Shown here in pieces: positions 40,709 to 49,895 of a stretch of 64,000 nt of DNA. The notes beneath the pieces are model-generated. The model saw nothing but the letters and a program-made list of their open reading frames with translations. It was not told the DNA's origin and made no database searches. Source of the DNA: Zygaena filipendulae (taxonomy: Eukaryota > Arthropoda > Insecta > Lepidoptera > Zygaenidae). How positions within the stretch are numbered: position 1 is the stretch's first letter; each line of letters starts with the position of its first letter. The stretch covers positions 7,591,001 to 7,655,000 of the forward strand of contig OU015673.1 of the NCBI GenBank assembly GCA_907165275.2. Reading direction: 5' to 3'. The position numbers and the translations under genes were made by a program.

Positions 40709-43700
40709 TTATTTGTAATATTTGTACAAGTGAATAGCATTATAATTGCCTTTAAGGTTATCAGTGTTCACGTCTTGTAGAGTATAAACATTATTGAAAG
40801 GCACGGCGGCCACTCTGTATGGACCTTCATACAAAAATTCAAACTTTTTTGTCTCTTTACGCCCTTTAACGGACCTATTATCTCTACGTATTTTTACTAA
40901 GTCACCAATTTGAAATACAATCAATTTATGACTCTTGTCATATTTTGTGCGTCGTACATTACTAGCACTTTTTAAATTCTCTCGAACTTGAGTCCTGATA
41001 TCGTGTAAATTTAAGGGTTTTCTGTTGATCATGAGCTTCTCATCAAATGATAATTTATTTGGTTCACCGTACATAACTTCACACGGAGTGAAGCCTATAC
41101 TGTCATGAAAACTATTGTTATATAACTCTTCTAAAGTCGGTAGTATATTAGGCCAAGACTTATGATTCGAACCACAATAGGTTCTAAACAATCTTCCCAA
41201 CTCTCTGTTTACTCTTTCAACTGTATTCGGTCTAGGGTTCCTCACAGTGGTATATATAGCTTTGATGCCCAACTCTTTCACACCATCTCTCCACACATTA
41301 CTTATAAATTGCTTTCCATTGTCTGTCATTATAGTTTTCGGCTTTATAATCTCTGAAAAGTGTTTTAGTTTAGATAAAACACTTCTGCCGGTGGCATCTT
41401 TCATCGGGTATAACTTTATAAATTTACTGAATGTGTCCTGAAAGACTATTATGAATTTCAGCCCGAGGGTTCCTGCTGGTAGCGGTCCGTATATATCTGC
41501 CATTACAATGTCTCCAATGTCTTTAGACAATATCGACTGACAGGGTCCAACATATTTAATATTCTCGCTCTTTGACATTTGGCATACATGACATGTTTTA
41601 ATCCTCTTTCTCACATCTCTAGTAAGCGCATGCCAATAAAATCTATCTTTAATATATTTTACAACTTTATAAGCACCTTGATGCCCCATTTCAAGGTGTA
41701 CTTGATCGATTATATCGTTAATTAAGATTTTTGGAAGATATATGACTTCCTTGCTCGTCTCAATTGAACTATAATACAAAATGTTGTTTCGTAATTTACA
41801 TCGCAATATAATTCTATCTGATCTACTTTGTGCCACACTCACGCTTCCCAGACGTTCTTTAATTGCGCTGATATCAGCGTCTAATGATTGTAGTTCAGAT
41901 AATCGGTTCAATTTTTCTTTGAGCTCAACATTTTCAGTAGTTTCTGTATATAATATCTCGAAGCATATACCCCTATCTTCCTGTATATGCTTGCCCTCAG
42001 GCAAATATCTCGATAATATATCAGCAACTAAATTTTGTTTTCCTGTTATGTGTTCTACTTTATAATTAAACTGTTCCAAATAAAGTATCCAACGCGTTAC
42101 TCTACTGTTATAAAGCTTCCAATTCTTCACGAATATCAAAGCTTTATGATCAGTTTTAATCGTCAACTGTGCACCTCTTAGATATGTTTCAAACTTTTTT
42201 ATACAACTTATTATTGCATAAAATTCTTGTTCAGTTACTGTCCAGTTTAATTCTGGTCCTTTTAATGTTTTACTGTGGTATCCTAAGATTTTCATTTCGT
42301 TATTATCGTCCAATTGATAGAGCACACCAGCCAATCCAATGCCCGAACAATCAGTTTGTAAGTAATACGGTTTATTAAAATCCGGATGGTGTAACATCAC
42401 GGTTTTTATAAATCTTTCTTTTAATCGATCAAATGCACCTTGTTCCTCAGAACCCCAATTCCATGATTGATCTTTCTTTAATAGTTTACACAATGGTACG
42501 ATCAAATTGCTATAATCATGTATAAATCTTCGATAAAAATTACAGAGCCCCAAAAACGCTCTTAATTGCTTTACTTTCTTAGGTTTTGGAAAATCTCTTA
42601 TACTCTTTAACTTGTCTGGATCTGTTTGTATCCCTTCAGTGGATATTATGAAACCCAACATCTTAATCTCTTTACATATAAATTCACATTTTTGCAAGTT
42701 ACAGGTCATACCCGCTTCATACAGTTTGCCAAGGACCGTCTGTATATGTTCGAAGTGTAAATCCAACGTTCCAGTTGTGATAATTGCCAAATCATCTAAG
42801 TAATTCACACAAAACTCTCTTACTTCCGGACCCAATATCTTGTCCATTGCACGACTGAAACTTCCCACTGAAGTCTTCAATCCTTGTGGTAGTACATTGT
42901 AAACATACGACTTTCCATTGAAGGTGAACCCTGTGTACTTTCTACTTTCTTTACAAATCGGTATTTGAAAGTATGCATTATTTAAGTCGATAGTGGTTAT
43001 ATATTTCGCACCATGAAATGAATTCAAAACGTCCAATTGCATTGGAGGTTTTTCAGTTTCGCCAATCATCTTTTTGTTTATGCCTCTAGCATCTAATAAG
43101 ACTCTTATAGAGCCGTCTTTCTTCAATGTGAATGTTAACGGACTACTGTATGGTGTTGACATTCTCGTTATAATACCATTACTCTCCATCTCATCCAACT
43201 TCGATTGAAGTTTCGCCCTGTAGGCGTATGGTATAGGGTAAGATCTGTTTACGATAGGAAGCTCATCGATCATCTCTATCTTATGTTCGTAGCAATTCGC
43301 TCGTCCTAGTTGTTCGGAGAACATAGAAGCATAAGATTTTAGAACAACTTTTAAAGTCTCTCTATTTTTAGTGTTTAAGTCGCAACCAATTTTTATGTTA
43401 TTAAAAATACTTTCAAAACTTGAGAAATCAATTTTGCATATTGCTACAATATTCCTCTTGAACAACTCTATAAAATATTCTTTTGCATCTTTAGTTATAT
43501 ACATTCCAGTCTTATCAGTACTTAAATCTATGATGGCCCTATTCATCCTTAGCCAATCAAAACCAATAATACAAGATCTTACTAATTTAGGCACAATTAA
43601 GAAACTTGTTTCAATAATTAAATCGTTAAATCTCACAGGCAACAATACTATCTGTTGTATTTTAGAGCTCTTTTGTCCGAGGACTCCTCTTATTTGAATC

Positions 43701-44095
43701 GCTTTTACAGGCATAGTAGCTAAATTCTGATTTTTCTTTGCAATTTCGATCCAGAGCTCTTCTGATATACAGGTAATATCGCTCCCTGTGTCCAGGAGAG
43801 CCTCTATCTCAAAATTGAATATATTTATTACAACTTCACTTTTAAAATTTTCTAGTACTTCAATTTCTCTCTGAGATTCATTTAAAACAGACTTAACATT
43901 AAGTTCTGAGATAATGACTCCCTGTTGTAACATGTCTTGTCTATTTTGTAAGTGTTTTACAAAGTTGTACTTCATATTATTAAACTCATAGCCTAACCCC
44001 TCTTTGTGAGTTTGACCATTTAGTTCGATAGGTTTGTAGAGTCCTTGAGAATTCTTTCCTAATTTCTCGCCTGGGCGCCACCCCATGCTCTTCAT
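40709..44095 (-). CDS. pol: Pol polyprotein (G-patch, protease, RT, RNase H, integrase)
   Basis: 1,128 codons from the first ATG, uninterrupted. A G-patch-like segment spans residues 4-38 (GWRPGEKLGK...GLGY). The aspartic protease has DTGS at 102-105 and IIGFDWL at 176-182. Reverse transcriptase (about 285-480) has TTIDLNNAYF with D370, LPQG at 402 and YLDD at 432-435. RNase H has D582, E624, D649 and D692. Integrase has the zinc finger H800, H805, C835, C838 and the DDE residues D867, D925, E960, then a GPY/F module (EGPYRV, 1090-1095). All visible catalytic residues are present. The frame is -1 relative to gag and is open 22 codons upstream of this ATG to the slippery site, so it is probably made as a Gag-Pol fusion rather than from its own ATG. 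Products would act in cytoplasmic particles and, for integrase, in the nucleus. Confidence 0.95.
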   Translation of the reverse strand: MKSMGWRPGEKLGKNSQGLYKPIELNGQTHKEGLGYEFNNMKYNFVKHLQNRQDMLQQGVIISELNVKSVLNESQREIEVLENFKSEVVINIFNFEIEALLDTGSDITCISEELWIEIAKKNQNLATMPVKAIQIRGVLGQKSSKIQQIVLLPVRFNDLIIETSFLIVPKLVRSCIIGFDWLRMNRAIIDLSTDKTGMYITKDAKEYFIELFKRNIVAICKIDFSSFESIFNNIKIGCDLNTKNRETLKVVLKSYASMFSEQLGRANCYEHKIEMIDELPIVNRSYPIPYAYRAKLQSKLDEMESNGIITRMSTPYSSPLTFTLKKDGSIRVLLDARGINKKMIGETEKPPMQLDVLNSFHGAKYITTIDLNNAYFQIPICKESRKYTGFTFNGKSYVYNVLPQGLKTSVGSFSRAMDKILGPEVREFCVNYLDDLAIITTGTLDLHFEHIQTVLGKLYEAGMTCNLQKCEFICKEIKMLGFIISTEGIQTDPDKLKSIRDFPKPKKVKQLRAFLGLCNFYRRFIHDYSNLIVPLCKLLKKDQSWNWGSEEQGAFDRLKERFIKTVMLHHPDFNKPYYLQTDCSGIGLAGVLYQLDDNNEMKILGYHSKTLKGPELNWTVTEQEFYAIISCIKKFETYLRGAQLTIKTDHKALIFVKNWKLYNSRVTRWILYLEQFNYKVEHITGKQNLVADILSRYLPEGKHIQEDRGICFEILYTETTENVELKEKLNRLSELQSLDADISAIKERLGSVSVAQSRSDRIILRCKLRNNILYYSSIETSKEVIYLPKILINDIIDQVHLEMGHQGAYKVVKYIKDRFYWHALTRDVRKRIKTCHVCQMSKSENIKYVGPCQSILSKDIGDIVMADIYGPLPAGTLGLKFIIVFQDTFSKFIKLYPMKDATGRSVLSKLKHFSEIIKPKTIMTDNGKQFISNVWRDGVKELGIKAIYTTVRNPRPNTVERVNRELGRLFRTYCGSNHKSWPNILPTLEELYNNSFHDSIGFTPCEVMYGEPNKLSFDEKLMINRKPLNLHDIRTQVRENLKSASNVRRTKYDKSHKLIVFQIGDLVKIRRDNRSVKGRKETKKFEFLYEGPYRVAAVPFNNVYTLQDVNTDNLKGNYNAIHLYKYYK

Positions 44096-44109
44096 AATGT
44101 CGAACCCAC

Positions 44110-44153
44110 GGTTCCTTACACTGCCGACTGCAACCGGAACCCTCTTCGCAGTC
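44110..44153 (-). promoter_or_regulatory. Predicted frameshift-stimulating pseudoknot
   Basis: Stem 1 pairs GACTGC (44148-44153) with GCAGTC (44126-44131). Stem 2 pairs GGTTCC inside its loop (44136-44141) with GGAACC downstream (44110-44115). This is H-type topology, starting 7 nt after the slippery heptamer. Pairing was read by eye; stability was not computed. Confidence 0.7.
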
Positions 44154-44154
44154 T

Positions 44155-45144
44155 TTAGTTGTTTAAAGGTGCGGTGCCTTCACTCTCCCGCTCCTCTTCT
44201 AAATTGCCCGATGTCACTGTCGACGTCGGTTTTGTTTCACTAGGTTTCCGCCACTCTTTGCGGTATTTATTTTGAAAATCCTTTTTCCAATTTTCATTAA
44301 TATTTTTGTTGCTTTTTTGATATTTCACAGGTTGTTGCCTTTCCTCCGCTCTATTATCATCCAAAGCCCTGAGGAATTTTGTTACCTCAGCAATTGTCTG
44401 ACTCTTAGACCAGAACCATAAATCTTGTACATTAGTTGGAAAGTGTTTGATTATATCGGACACCAGATCCTCCTCTGGTATTTGTCTTGTAAGCATTTTT
44501 GCTTGCCCTACGAGCTTTATAAAATGATCGGACATTTTCGGACATTTTTCTCCGTTCCATTTGTTATACGCAATCTCTCTACGTATTTTGTCTTGCTCGG
44601 GTTTTCCCCAATAAGTTTCGAGAAATTCTCGTTTAAAATCATTAAAACTATACCATGAATCTTTATAAATTCGGGCCCACGCCTTTGCCTCCGCCTTAAG
44701 ACACTCAATAGCAATCTGTACCTCTCGTCCTTTCACATCACGTCTCTTTTCAAGATACGTTTCTAGGTCCTCGATAAAAGTAACCGGATGCCCCTTCTCC
44801 GGGTTACTGAATTTAGGTTTTTCGTGTTGTAAACTCGATATATCGCTTACATATATGACTTTCTCTTGAACTTCCGGCTCTGAACTCTCAATTGTAACCT
44901 CTTGAGGTACATCTTCCTTTTCAGAAGGCCGCTTAAGCTCTTGTTCGAGAACTTCAATTTTGTTTTGTAACCGTCGTGTAGTTCGTTTGAACAACTTGTA
45001 CAAACGATCATACTTTGTTTCATTATCAGGTACCTCCTTTTCTCTGCCTTCGCGCCGCCTTTTACGCTGTGGCTGTACATTTTCTATTTCGGTCTCGGCT
45101 TCAACAGACTCCGTGGGTCCTTCATTCTCCTTCCTCTTGCCCAT
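44155..45144 (-). CDS. gag: Gag structural protein
   Basis: 329 codons, uninterrupted. The N-terminus is charged with a basic cluster (QPQRKRRREGREKE, about 24-37) that could be a nuclear signal or RNA-binding patch. A probable coiled coil follows (about 45-72). The middle (about 115-260) looks like a retrotransposon Gag capsid domain, with AKAWARIYKDSWYSFNDFKR near 153-172. The C-terminus is basic and polar. No CCHC zinc knuckle is present, so nucleic-acid binding must rely on basic residues; several insect Ty3/gypsy lineages lack the knuckle. The role inferred from position is particle assembly and RNA packaging. Start chosen as the first ATG after the leader (MGKRKENEG). Confidence 0.88.
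   Translation of the reverse strand: MGKRKENEGPTESVEAETEIENVQPQRKRRREGREKEVPDNETKYDRLYKLFKRTTRRLQNKIEVLEQELKRPSEKEDVPQEVTIESSEPEVQEKVIYVSDISSLQHEKPKFSNPEKGHPVTFIEDLETYLEKRRDVKGREVQIAIECLKAEAKAWARIYKDSWYSFNDFKREFLETYWGKPEQDKIRREIAYNKWNGEKCPKMSDHFIKLVGQAKMLTRQIPEEDLVSDIIKHFPTNVQDLWFWSKSQTIAEVTKFLRALDDNRAEERQQPVKYQKSNKNINENWKKDFQNKYRKEWRKPSETKPTSTVTSGNLEEERESEGTAPLNN
44161..44167 (-). promoter_or_regulatory. -1 ribosomal slippery heptamer T TTA AAC
   Basis: In the gag frame the codons CCT TTA AAC AAC TAA end gag. TTTAAAC fits X XXY YYZ and is a well-known efficient -1 slippery sequence. Pol lies in the -1 frame and is open from here onward, so slippage would yield Gag-Pol while normal reading stops two codons later. 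Confidence 0.85.
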
Positions 45145-45324
45145 TTTTATTTATGCACTGATTCACTAGATTAAAGTTGTTAAAAATTAAACTAAATCAC
45201 AAGACAAGTCACTTAACAACTATTACACTTAACAACTATTATGATACAATTAATTTAAGGATCGTCCTTGCGATGTCAGTAATTCGCTTTTAGCACTGTT
45301 AAAATGTCAATAATTGTCTTTACA

Positions 45325-45445
45325 TATCACTTTCACTATTGATGTTACTCGAGATAATGTCTTTTATACGTATCACTTTCACTATTGCTGTTACTCAAGA
45401 TACGTATTTAAATATCACTTTCACTATTAATGTTACTCGAGATAT
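45325..45445 (-). repeat. Leader tandem array 2 (three units, 42-46 bp period)
   Basis: TATCACTTTCACTATTGATG (plus-strand view) starts units at 45325, 45371 and 45413, each continuing TTACTCGAGATA with one or two changes. It lies nearer to gag than the other array. Confidence 0.88.
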
Positions 45446-45650
45446 GCATTAATTATCCTTCGGCAATCTGTAAGAGCATTGCAAGTTAATATTTCCAGCC
45501 TCAACACTTATAATGCGGATAATCAGAGTCAGGGTCGAATCTCACAACCTTTCCATTTCACGGACAACAAATTGTAGGGTGTTACCCCTACGTTATTATG
45601 TTTAAATAGCCATGCATTTATTGACCTAGGCCACTTGTATTCATTTCAGT

Positions 45651-45811
45651 CAACCATGCGATAGGCTGTCGCGGTCGTTTTTATTTATTTGATTCAACCA
45701 TGCGATTCACTGTCGCGGTCGTTTATTCGTATGTAAGCCAACCTTGCGATGCACTGTCGCGGTCGCTTTTACATTTATGTAAGCCAACCATGCGATACGC
45801 TGTCGCGGTCG
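45651..45811 (-). repeat. Leader tandem array 1 (four units, 44-46 bp period)
   Basis: A 27-bp core (plus-strand view CAACCATGCGAT then a variable base or two and CTGTCGCGGTCG) occurs at 45651, 45695, 45739 and 45785. Core conservation is higher than in the spacers, which suggests selection on the core. Possible roles: RNA packaging, or protein-binding sites like those in the gypsy leader. Confidence 0.9.
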
Positions 45812-45836
45812 CTTTTACATTACTAACTTAGCCATG

Positions 45837-45854
45837 ATCCTGGTCACGGCACCA
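45837..45854 (-). promoter_or_regulatory. Primer binding site, tRNA-His type
   Basis: On the minus strand TGGTGCCGTGACCAGGAT begins 3 nt after the LTR. It is complementary to the 18 nt at the 3-prime end of insect tRNA-His (…ATCCTGGTCACGGCA plus CCA, from memory). This would prime minus-strand DNA synthesis. Confidence 0.85.
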
Positions 45855-45857
45855 AAT

Positions 45858-48246
45858 TGTAACTTTCACCCTCCTTCATCAATTTATGAACAACATCAAA
45901 GATGTTGAACATTTTATTTTGGCCAATTTCGTCTAATAGTTAGACCCAGTTTTACGTTGTGTTTTAAAAGACTCCAGTTCTTTTAGGTTGAGATTCGATT
46001 CCGTCACCATCCTATCCGCATTATTATAATGGGTCGAGGTTGGACTTAGGTATTAATTGAATAAAACAACCATCAATTAATTTGACATTTTATTTTAATA
46101 TTTGTGCATAATATTTCTGTAAGAAATATTTATATTTAGTACACCCAACTGCGTTTGAGTTGGGTGACATTCGTTCTTTATATGAACTCGCTCTACACGA
46201 ACGGTTCTATTTTTGAGTGCGAGACTACACTGTACATTTATTTAACGTCTGTGCGTTAATAGTGTTGTTAGCCCGGAAGCAGAGAGACTCCAAAGACGGT
46301 AGCCTTATTACAGTGGTACACATAATCACTAACTTACGTCTATCGACGTTAGTAGTGTTCGGATTCTGAGATAGGAATATGATGCTCATAGAACACCTCC
46401 CATACGATGTTTATTATAATCAACTTGATATCCCAATAGGAATATTTACAATGGCTCTCACTACATAACAAGTTTATTATATAGCGAGAGGTGGAATAGC
46501 CCCGTCCTGCGCTACCCACGGTGATGGTCATCCGCCTGCTCATAAGCAGTTACCACCCCCCCCCACCTGTGTTGCACAAGGTAGAGAGTTCTCCAAATAT
46601 GCATAACCGACATCCGTTAGAGGATGAATCAGCTATATGAGACTGTACGTCCCGTATCAGCAGCAATCGTTGGAGGTCATAATTCGGCGATGCCGAGACC
46701 CCTGGGTACGTGTCAGCCCGAAGACCGAGGCCGTAATGCGGATAGTACCGCGACCTCAACACCATCCCAATAATTCAAATATAAGTGTATGAGACCAGTC
46801 TCGCCGGACATCATAACTTCAGTCGGTCAATTTGTGTTATAGTAGCTACACGTAGCTAAGGCCGAAGCCCAATTGATTGGATCACAACTCGTCCTCGTAC
46901 AACACCCACTCAGCACTCGTTTATTTTGATAAACAAGTCGTGTTGAAAAACACAACTGTTTACCGAGATCAAGCGTTAACGACTAGGTCGTCCACAGCCG
47001 ATCCCATAATCTCTGCACAACGTAACAAAGTCACAAAGCGCATTGACTATAATTAATGTTTGTAATAAAAAGAAAGTAATGTTATCCTGAAAGAAGAGCG
47101 TTCAACACTCCCTTGGTGTAGGAAGCGATCCCGCGTCTCCAGTCAGCCGCATAGTCGATGATAGTTTTTGAATAACACGGAAGGCGTAGTTATTCAATAG
47201 ACAAGATACAATACGTGCACAACGAAACCCGTCACGGCGAAGACAACTCAAGGCGCGGATTTTTACCTCTCCACGTTATCTTACGCTCGCGACGCGCGAC
47301 GTCTAACCGCTCAGGATTAGAGTTCATCGTCGTTGTAAATTCCAATAAATTGAAAATACACGTATGCATCGAGCCGATAAGATGTGATGAATTATAATTT
47401 AATAACAATAAAATTACAATCCATACACACCGAAAGCCTTCCTCATAATAATATTTGTCTTCGCACAAGATATCCTAACGGACGTCGAGCGCGTTGACAA
47501 GGCTTTCGTACAGAGCGACAAGTCACTAAGTACGTAAGCTCGTTCGAACTCCCAACTACATCATCTTTATTGTGAAAGTGGTCGTCGGCATTCTCATCTA
47601 AGACCTTCACGTGAGACTCCAATATAATTATTTAGATTTGTATAATAATACAATATCTGTATACGAGCTACCACAAAACTAAACTCGTTTGTCAACACTC
47701 TATGTTAACTTAATATTTAGATAAGCATAATAATGCAAATCTTTATTCGAGCCACCACCAAACTCGTTTAACAACATTTAATGTTGTATACGCGACGCGC
47801 TCTACGCGCGACGCGTAGCCTCTCGACTCGCTCGTCCGCCCGCCGCGCGATGCCACTTCACGTCTCAGCCGCCCGCGTGGATACTGGCGGTGCGTTCACG
47901 TCTCGTTTGAGAGGGGTATGCGGGGGGTTGGGGGGTACAAGTCGATATCACCGTTACATCTGAAACCAAGCACACGGTTAATATATCTTATTATAAACAT
48001 TTTATTTCATATGAATAATTACTTTATTCATTTTAGTTTATGAATTATACATCAATAATCATATAAACTTTAGATTTCGAGTTTATCAACTCGCAATACT
48101 TTAAATATATTTCAACTTAAGTTTTATAGTGTATTATACTATAATACATTATACATATAGTGTATTATATTATAATACACTATACATATATCTTTAAAAT
48201 GCTTTTTCGAATATAAATAAATTTTTAAGCCTCATAGGGCGTCACA
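45858..48246 (-). repeat. 5-prime LTR (2,389 bp)
   Basis: Same termini, length and internal landmarks as the LTR at 37687-40075, with translated small frames identical between the two. In transcription direction it begins TGTGACGCCCTATGAGG and should contain the promoter. No TATA box or initiation site can be fixed by eye. Confidence 0.95.
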
Positions 48247-48250
48247 GTAG

Positions 48251-48934
48251 GTACGTAACGAACATAAATTCGAGTCACAATACTTTTGTGTCACGAATTT
48301 AATTTATGATAGCTGCGGTACGGTACGGTAAAAGTCGATGGAATTTCATTTTAGAAGCGTCTTGTTTGTTTGTTTGTAATGCACAAGTTTAGTATTTTTG
48401 AAGGATATTACCAAAACAAAACTGTGAAATTTCACTTCGGTATGTATTTGTTTTTATGTTTCTATTTTCTTTTGATCATATACATACTGTACATATTACT
48501 TTGATGATACGGTTGAAAAAGCGTTATTTTTTGAAATTTTTTTATCAGGTGAAGCAAAACCTGTGGATTTTACGCCAGAGATAATTTTTTACCCTGGATC
48601 CCTTTTCGGCTGGCAAAAAGTTAATTAAAACTATAAATACTCCCAAAAATATCTAAATAAAGAGAATTAAAAAACTTTATTTCACAATTTCTGTTCACTT
48701 TTTAGTAGGTACAAAACTGTTAGAGTAAGTTAAAATTTCGATTCGAAACCACAATCCCGAAGAGCGATAGCAAATTCCTCCGATCCGGCTGTCAGTCGGT
48801 AAACATCATTTCTCTAACTATATTATGAAGTGTATTAATCAAACTATTAATAATACAAACGTACAACAAACAGACAGATCAGCTGCAGACGAGCGATTAG
48901 CGATGCGGTTTGATAAATGAACCGACAAGGCCCT
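48251..48934. other. No recognised feature; right flank of the LTR element
   Basis: No repeat identified. Joining the flanks predicts an empty site reading TTTTTAC-GTAG-GTACGTAACG. Confidence 0.45.
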
Positions 48935-49030
48935 TATTCACTATGGCCATAACCGCGTTAAGATAATGCGCAACGAAAATTGTTTTTTCCTCCCGCTCAA
49001 AGAAGTTTCACTTCAAAAGAATACATTTAC
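48935..49030 (+). repeat. Unclassified repeat with AAGAAGTTTCA block
   Basis: TTATTCACTATGGCCATAAC, AAAATTGTTTTTTCC and CAAAGAAGTTTCACTTC match 27360-27465 in order. Confidence 0.5.
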
Positions 49031-49049
49031 AACGTGTTGTATGGCGTAC

Positions 49050-49233
49050 ACTTATTATAAATGCGAAAGTCACTCTCTGTCTCTCTGTCTGTTACGCTTT
49101 CACGCCGTAACGGCTTAACCGATCATCATGAAATTTTGCATACACATGGTCAAGGGTACAGAGAAGCCATAAAATAATTTTTCTCTCGGAATTCTCGCGG
49201 GAACTCCGAAATTAACGCGTGTGAAACCGCTAG
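49050..49233 (+). mobile_element. Helitron variant B
   Basis: ATTATAAATGCGAAAGTCAC, TACGCTTTCACGCCGTAACG, GATCATCATGAAATTTTGC, GGAATTCTCGCGGGAACTCC, and the end GTGAAACCGCTAG: the usual GGGGCACAG between hairpin and CTAG is deleted. Confidence 0.8.
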
Positions 49234-49420
49234 TCTAATATATAAAATTCTCGTGTCACAATGTTCGTGCCCATACTCCTCCGAAACGGCTTTGACCGAT
49301 TCTCATGAAATTTTTATGCATATTCAGTAAGCCTGAGAATCGGCTACTATCTATTTTTCGTCCCGGAATTCCCGCGGGAACTCCGGAACTCGCGCGGGTG
49401 ACACCGCGGGGCGCAGCTAG
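49234..49420 (+). mobile_element. Helitron-like element, variant C, full length
   Basis: It begins TCTAATATATAAAATTCTCG immediately after the CTAG of the preceding copy and ends GCGCAGCTAG|T. It is highly similar to 1362-1555. Confidence 0.85.
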
Positions 49421-49436
49421 TTATTAATATGTTTTC

Positions 49437-49520
49437 GTCTGCAGCGTTTGGGGTTGTATTTTTGGGACGCGAGTTATGGGCAAGGAATGTGGTTGGTCAT
49501 AGTGAATAACGGCTCTGTCT
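49437..49520 (+). repeat. Unclassified repeat with GTTATGGGCAAGGAATGT
   Basis: GCGAGTTATGGGCAAGGAAT and GTTGGTCATAGTGAATAAC recur at 56293-56378, at the same distance from a Helitron 3-prime end. Confidence 0.6.
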
Positions 49521-49572
49521 TGGTTTTGATTGAAATGGGGCATTAGCTACAGAACATCGGACACATCTCGTT

Positions 49573-49757
49573 AATTAGCCGTTCCGCACGGTTTCACTCG
49601 CGTTAACGGAGTTCCCGCGGGAACGCCGATATAAAAAGTATCCAATGTTCTTCTCTGTAGCCCTGACTGAAAACTTCATGGTGATCGGTTTAGTAGATAA
49701 GGCGTGAAAGCGTAACAAGTAAACTCACATTCGAATTTATATGAATAAACTAGGATA
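49573..49757 (-). mobile_element. Helitron variant B, decayed 3-prime end
   Basis: TAGCCGTTCCGCACGGTTTC (3-prime end), GAGTTCCCGCGGGAACGCCG and GGCGTGAAAGCGTAACAAG, with the 5-prime end near TATATGAATAAACTAGGAT. Confidence 0.75.
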
Positions 49758-49895
49758 AATGAATGATTGAATGAAAACTCTTTATTGAGCACCACAAAAG
49801 TAGAAATAAATAACTTAAAACAAATAAAAACAGAAAGTCGTTGAAAAGGCGCCCTGATCACTATAAAGTGATCTCTTCCAGGCTACCAGGTGGAA
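49758..49895 (-). mobile_element. Non-LTR retrotransposon 3-prime end
   Basis: Reversed order: tail ATGAATGATTGAATG, ACTCTTTATTGAGCACCAC, then ACTATAAAGTGATCTCTTCC and AGGCTACC. Inverse of 16664-16804. The tail abuts the Helitron 5-prime end. Confidence 0.7.

Larger units (their letters stand above)
45145..45836 (-). other. 5-prime leader of the retrotransposon
   Basis: About 690 nt between the primer binding site and gag. It holds two separate tandem arrays, listed individually. Such leaders usually carry packaging and dimerisation signals, and in Drosophila gypsy an insulator. Confidence 0.8.
37687..48246 (-). mobile_element. Complete Ty3/gypsy-type LTR retrotransposon, 10,560 bp
   Basis: Order in transcription direction (minus strand): 5-prime LTR (45858-48246), primer binding site, leader with tandem repeats, gag, -1 frameshift signal, pol, polypurine tract, 3-prime LTR (37687-40075). 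Host GTAG flanks both ends (37683-37686 and 48247-48250). Pol domain order (protease, reverse transcriptase, RNase H, integrase) places it in Ty3/gypsy. There is no env-like third frame. Both LTRs are 2,389 bp, show no length difference and look identical wherever I compared them, and both frames are open, so the insertion is recent. The long LTRs recall Drosophila Ulysses/Osvaldo-type elements, but clade needs a tree. Confidence 0.95.

Noticed and set aside
41162..43697. Plus-strand frames within pol and gag
   Set aside because: Antisense shadows of the two real genes.
45325..45811. CRISPR-like array
   Set aside because: Repeats have variable cores and related spacers, the host is eukaryotic, and they lie in a retrotransposon leader.
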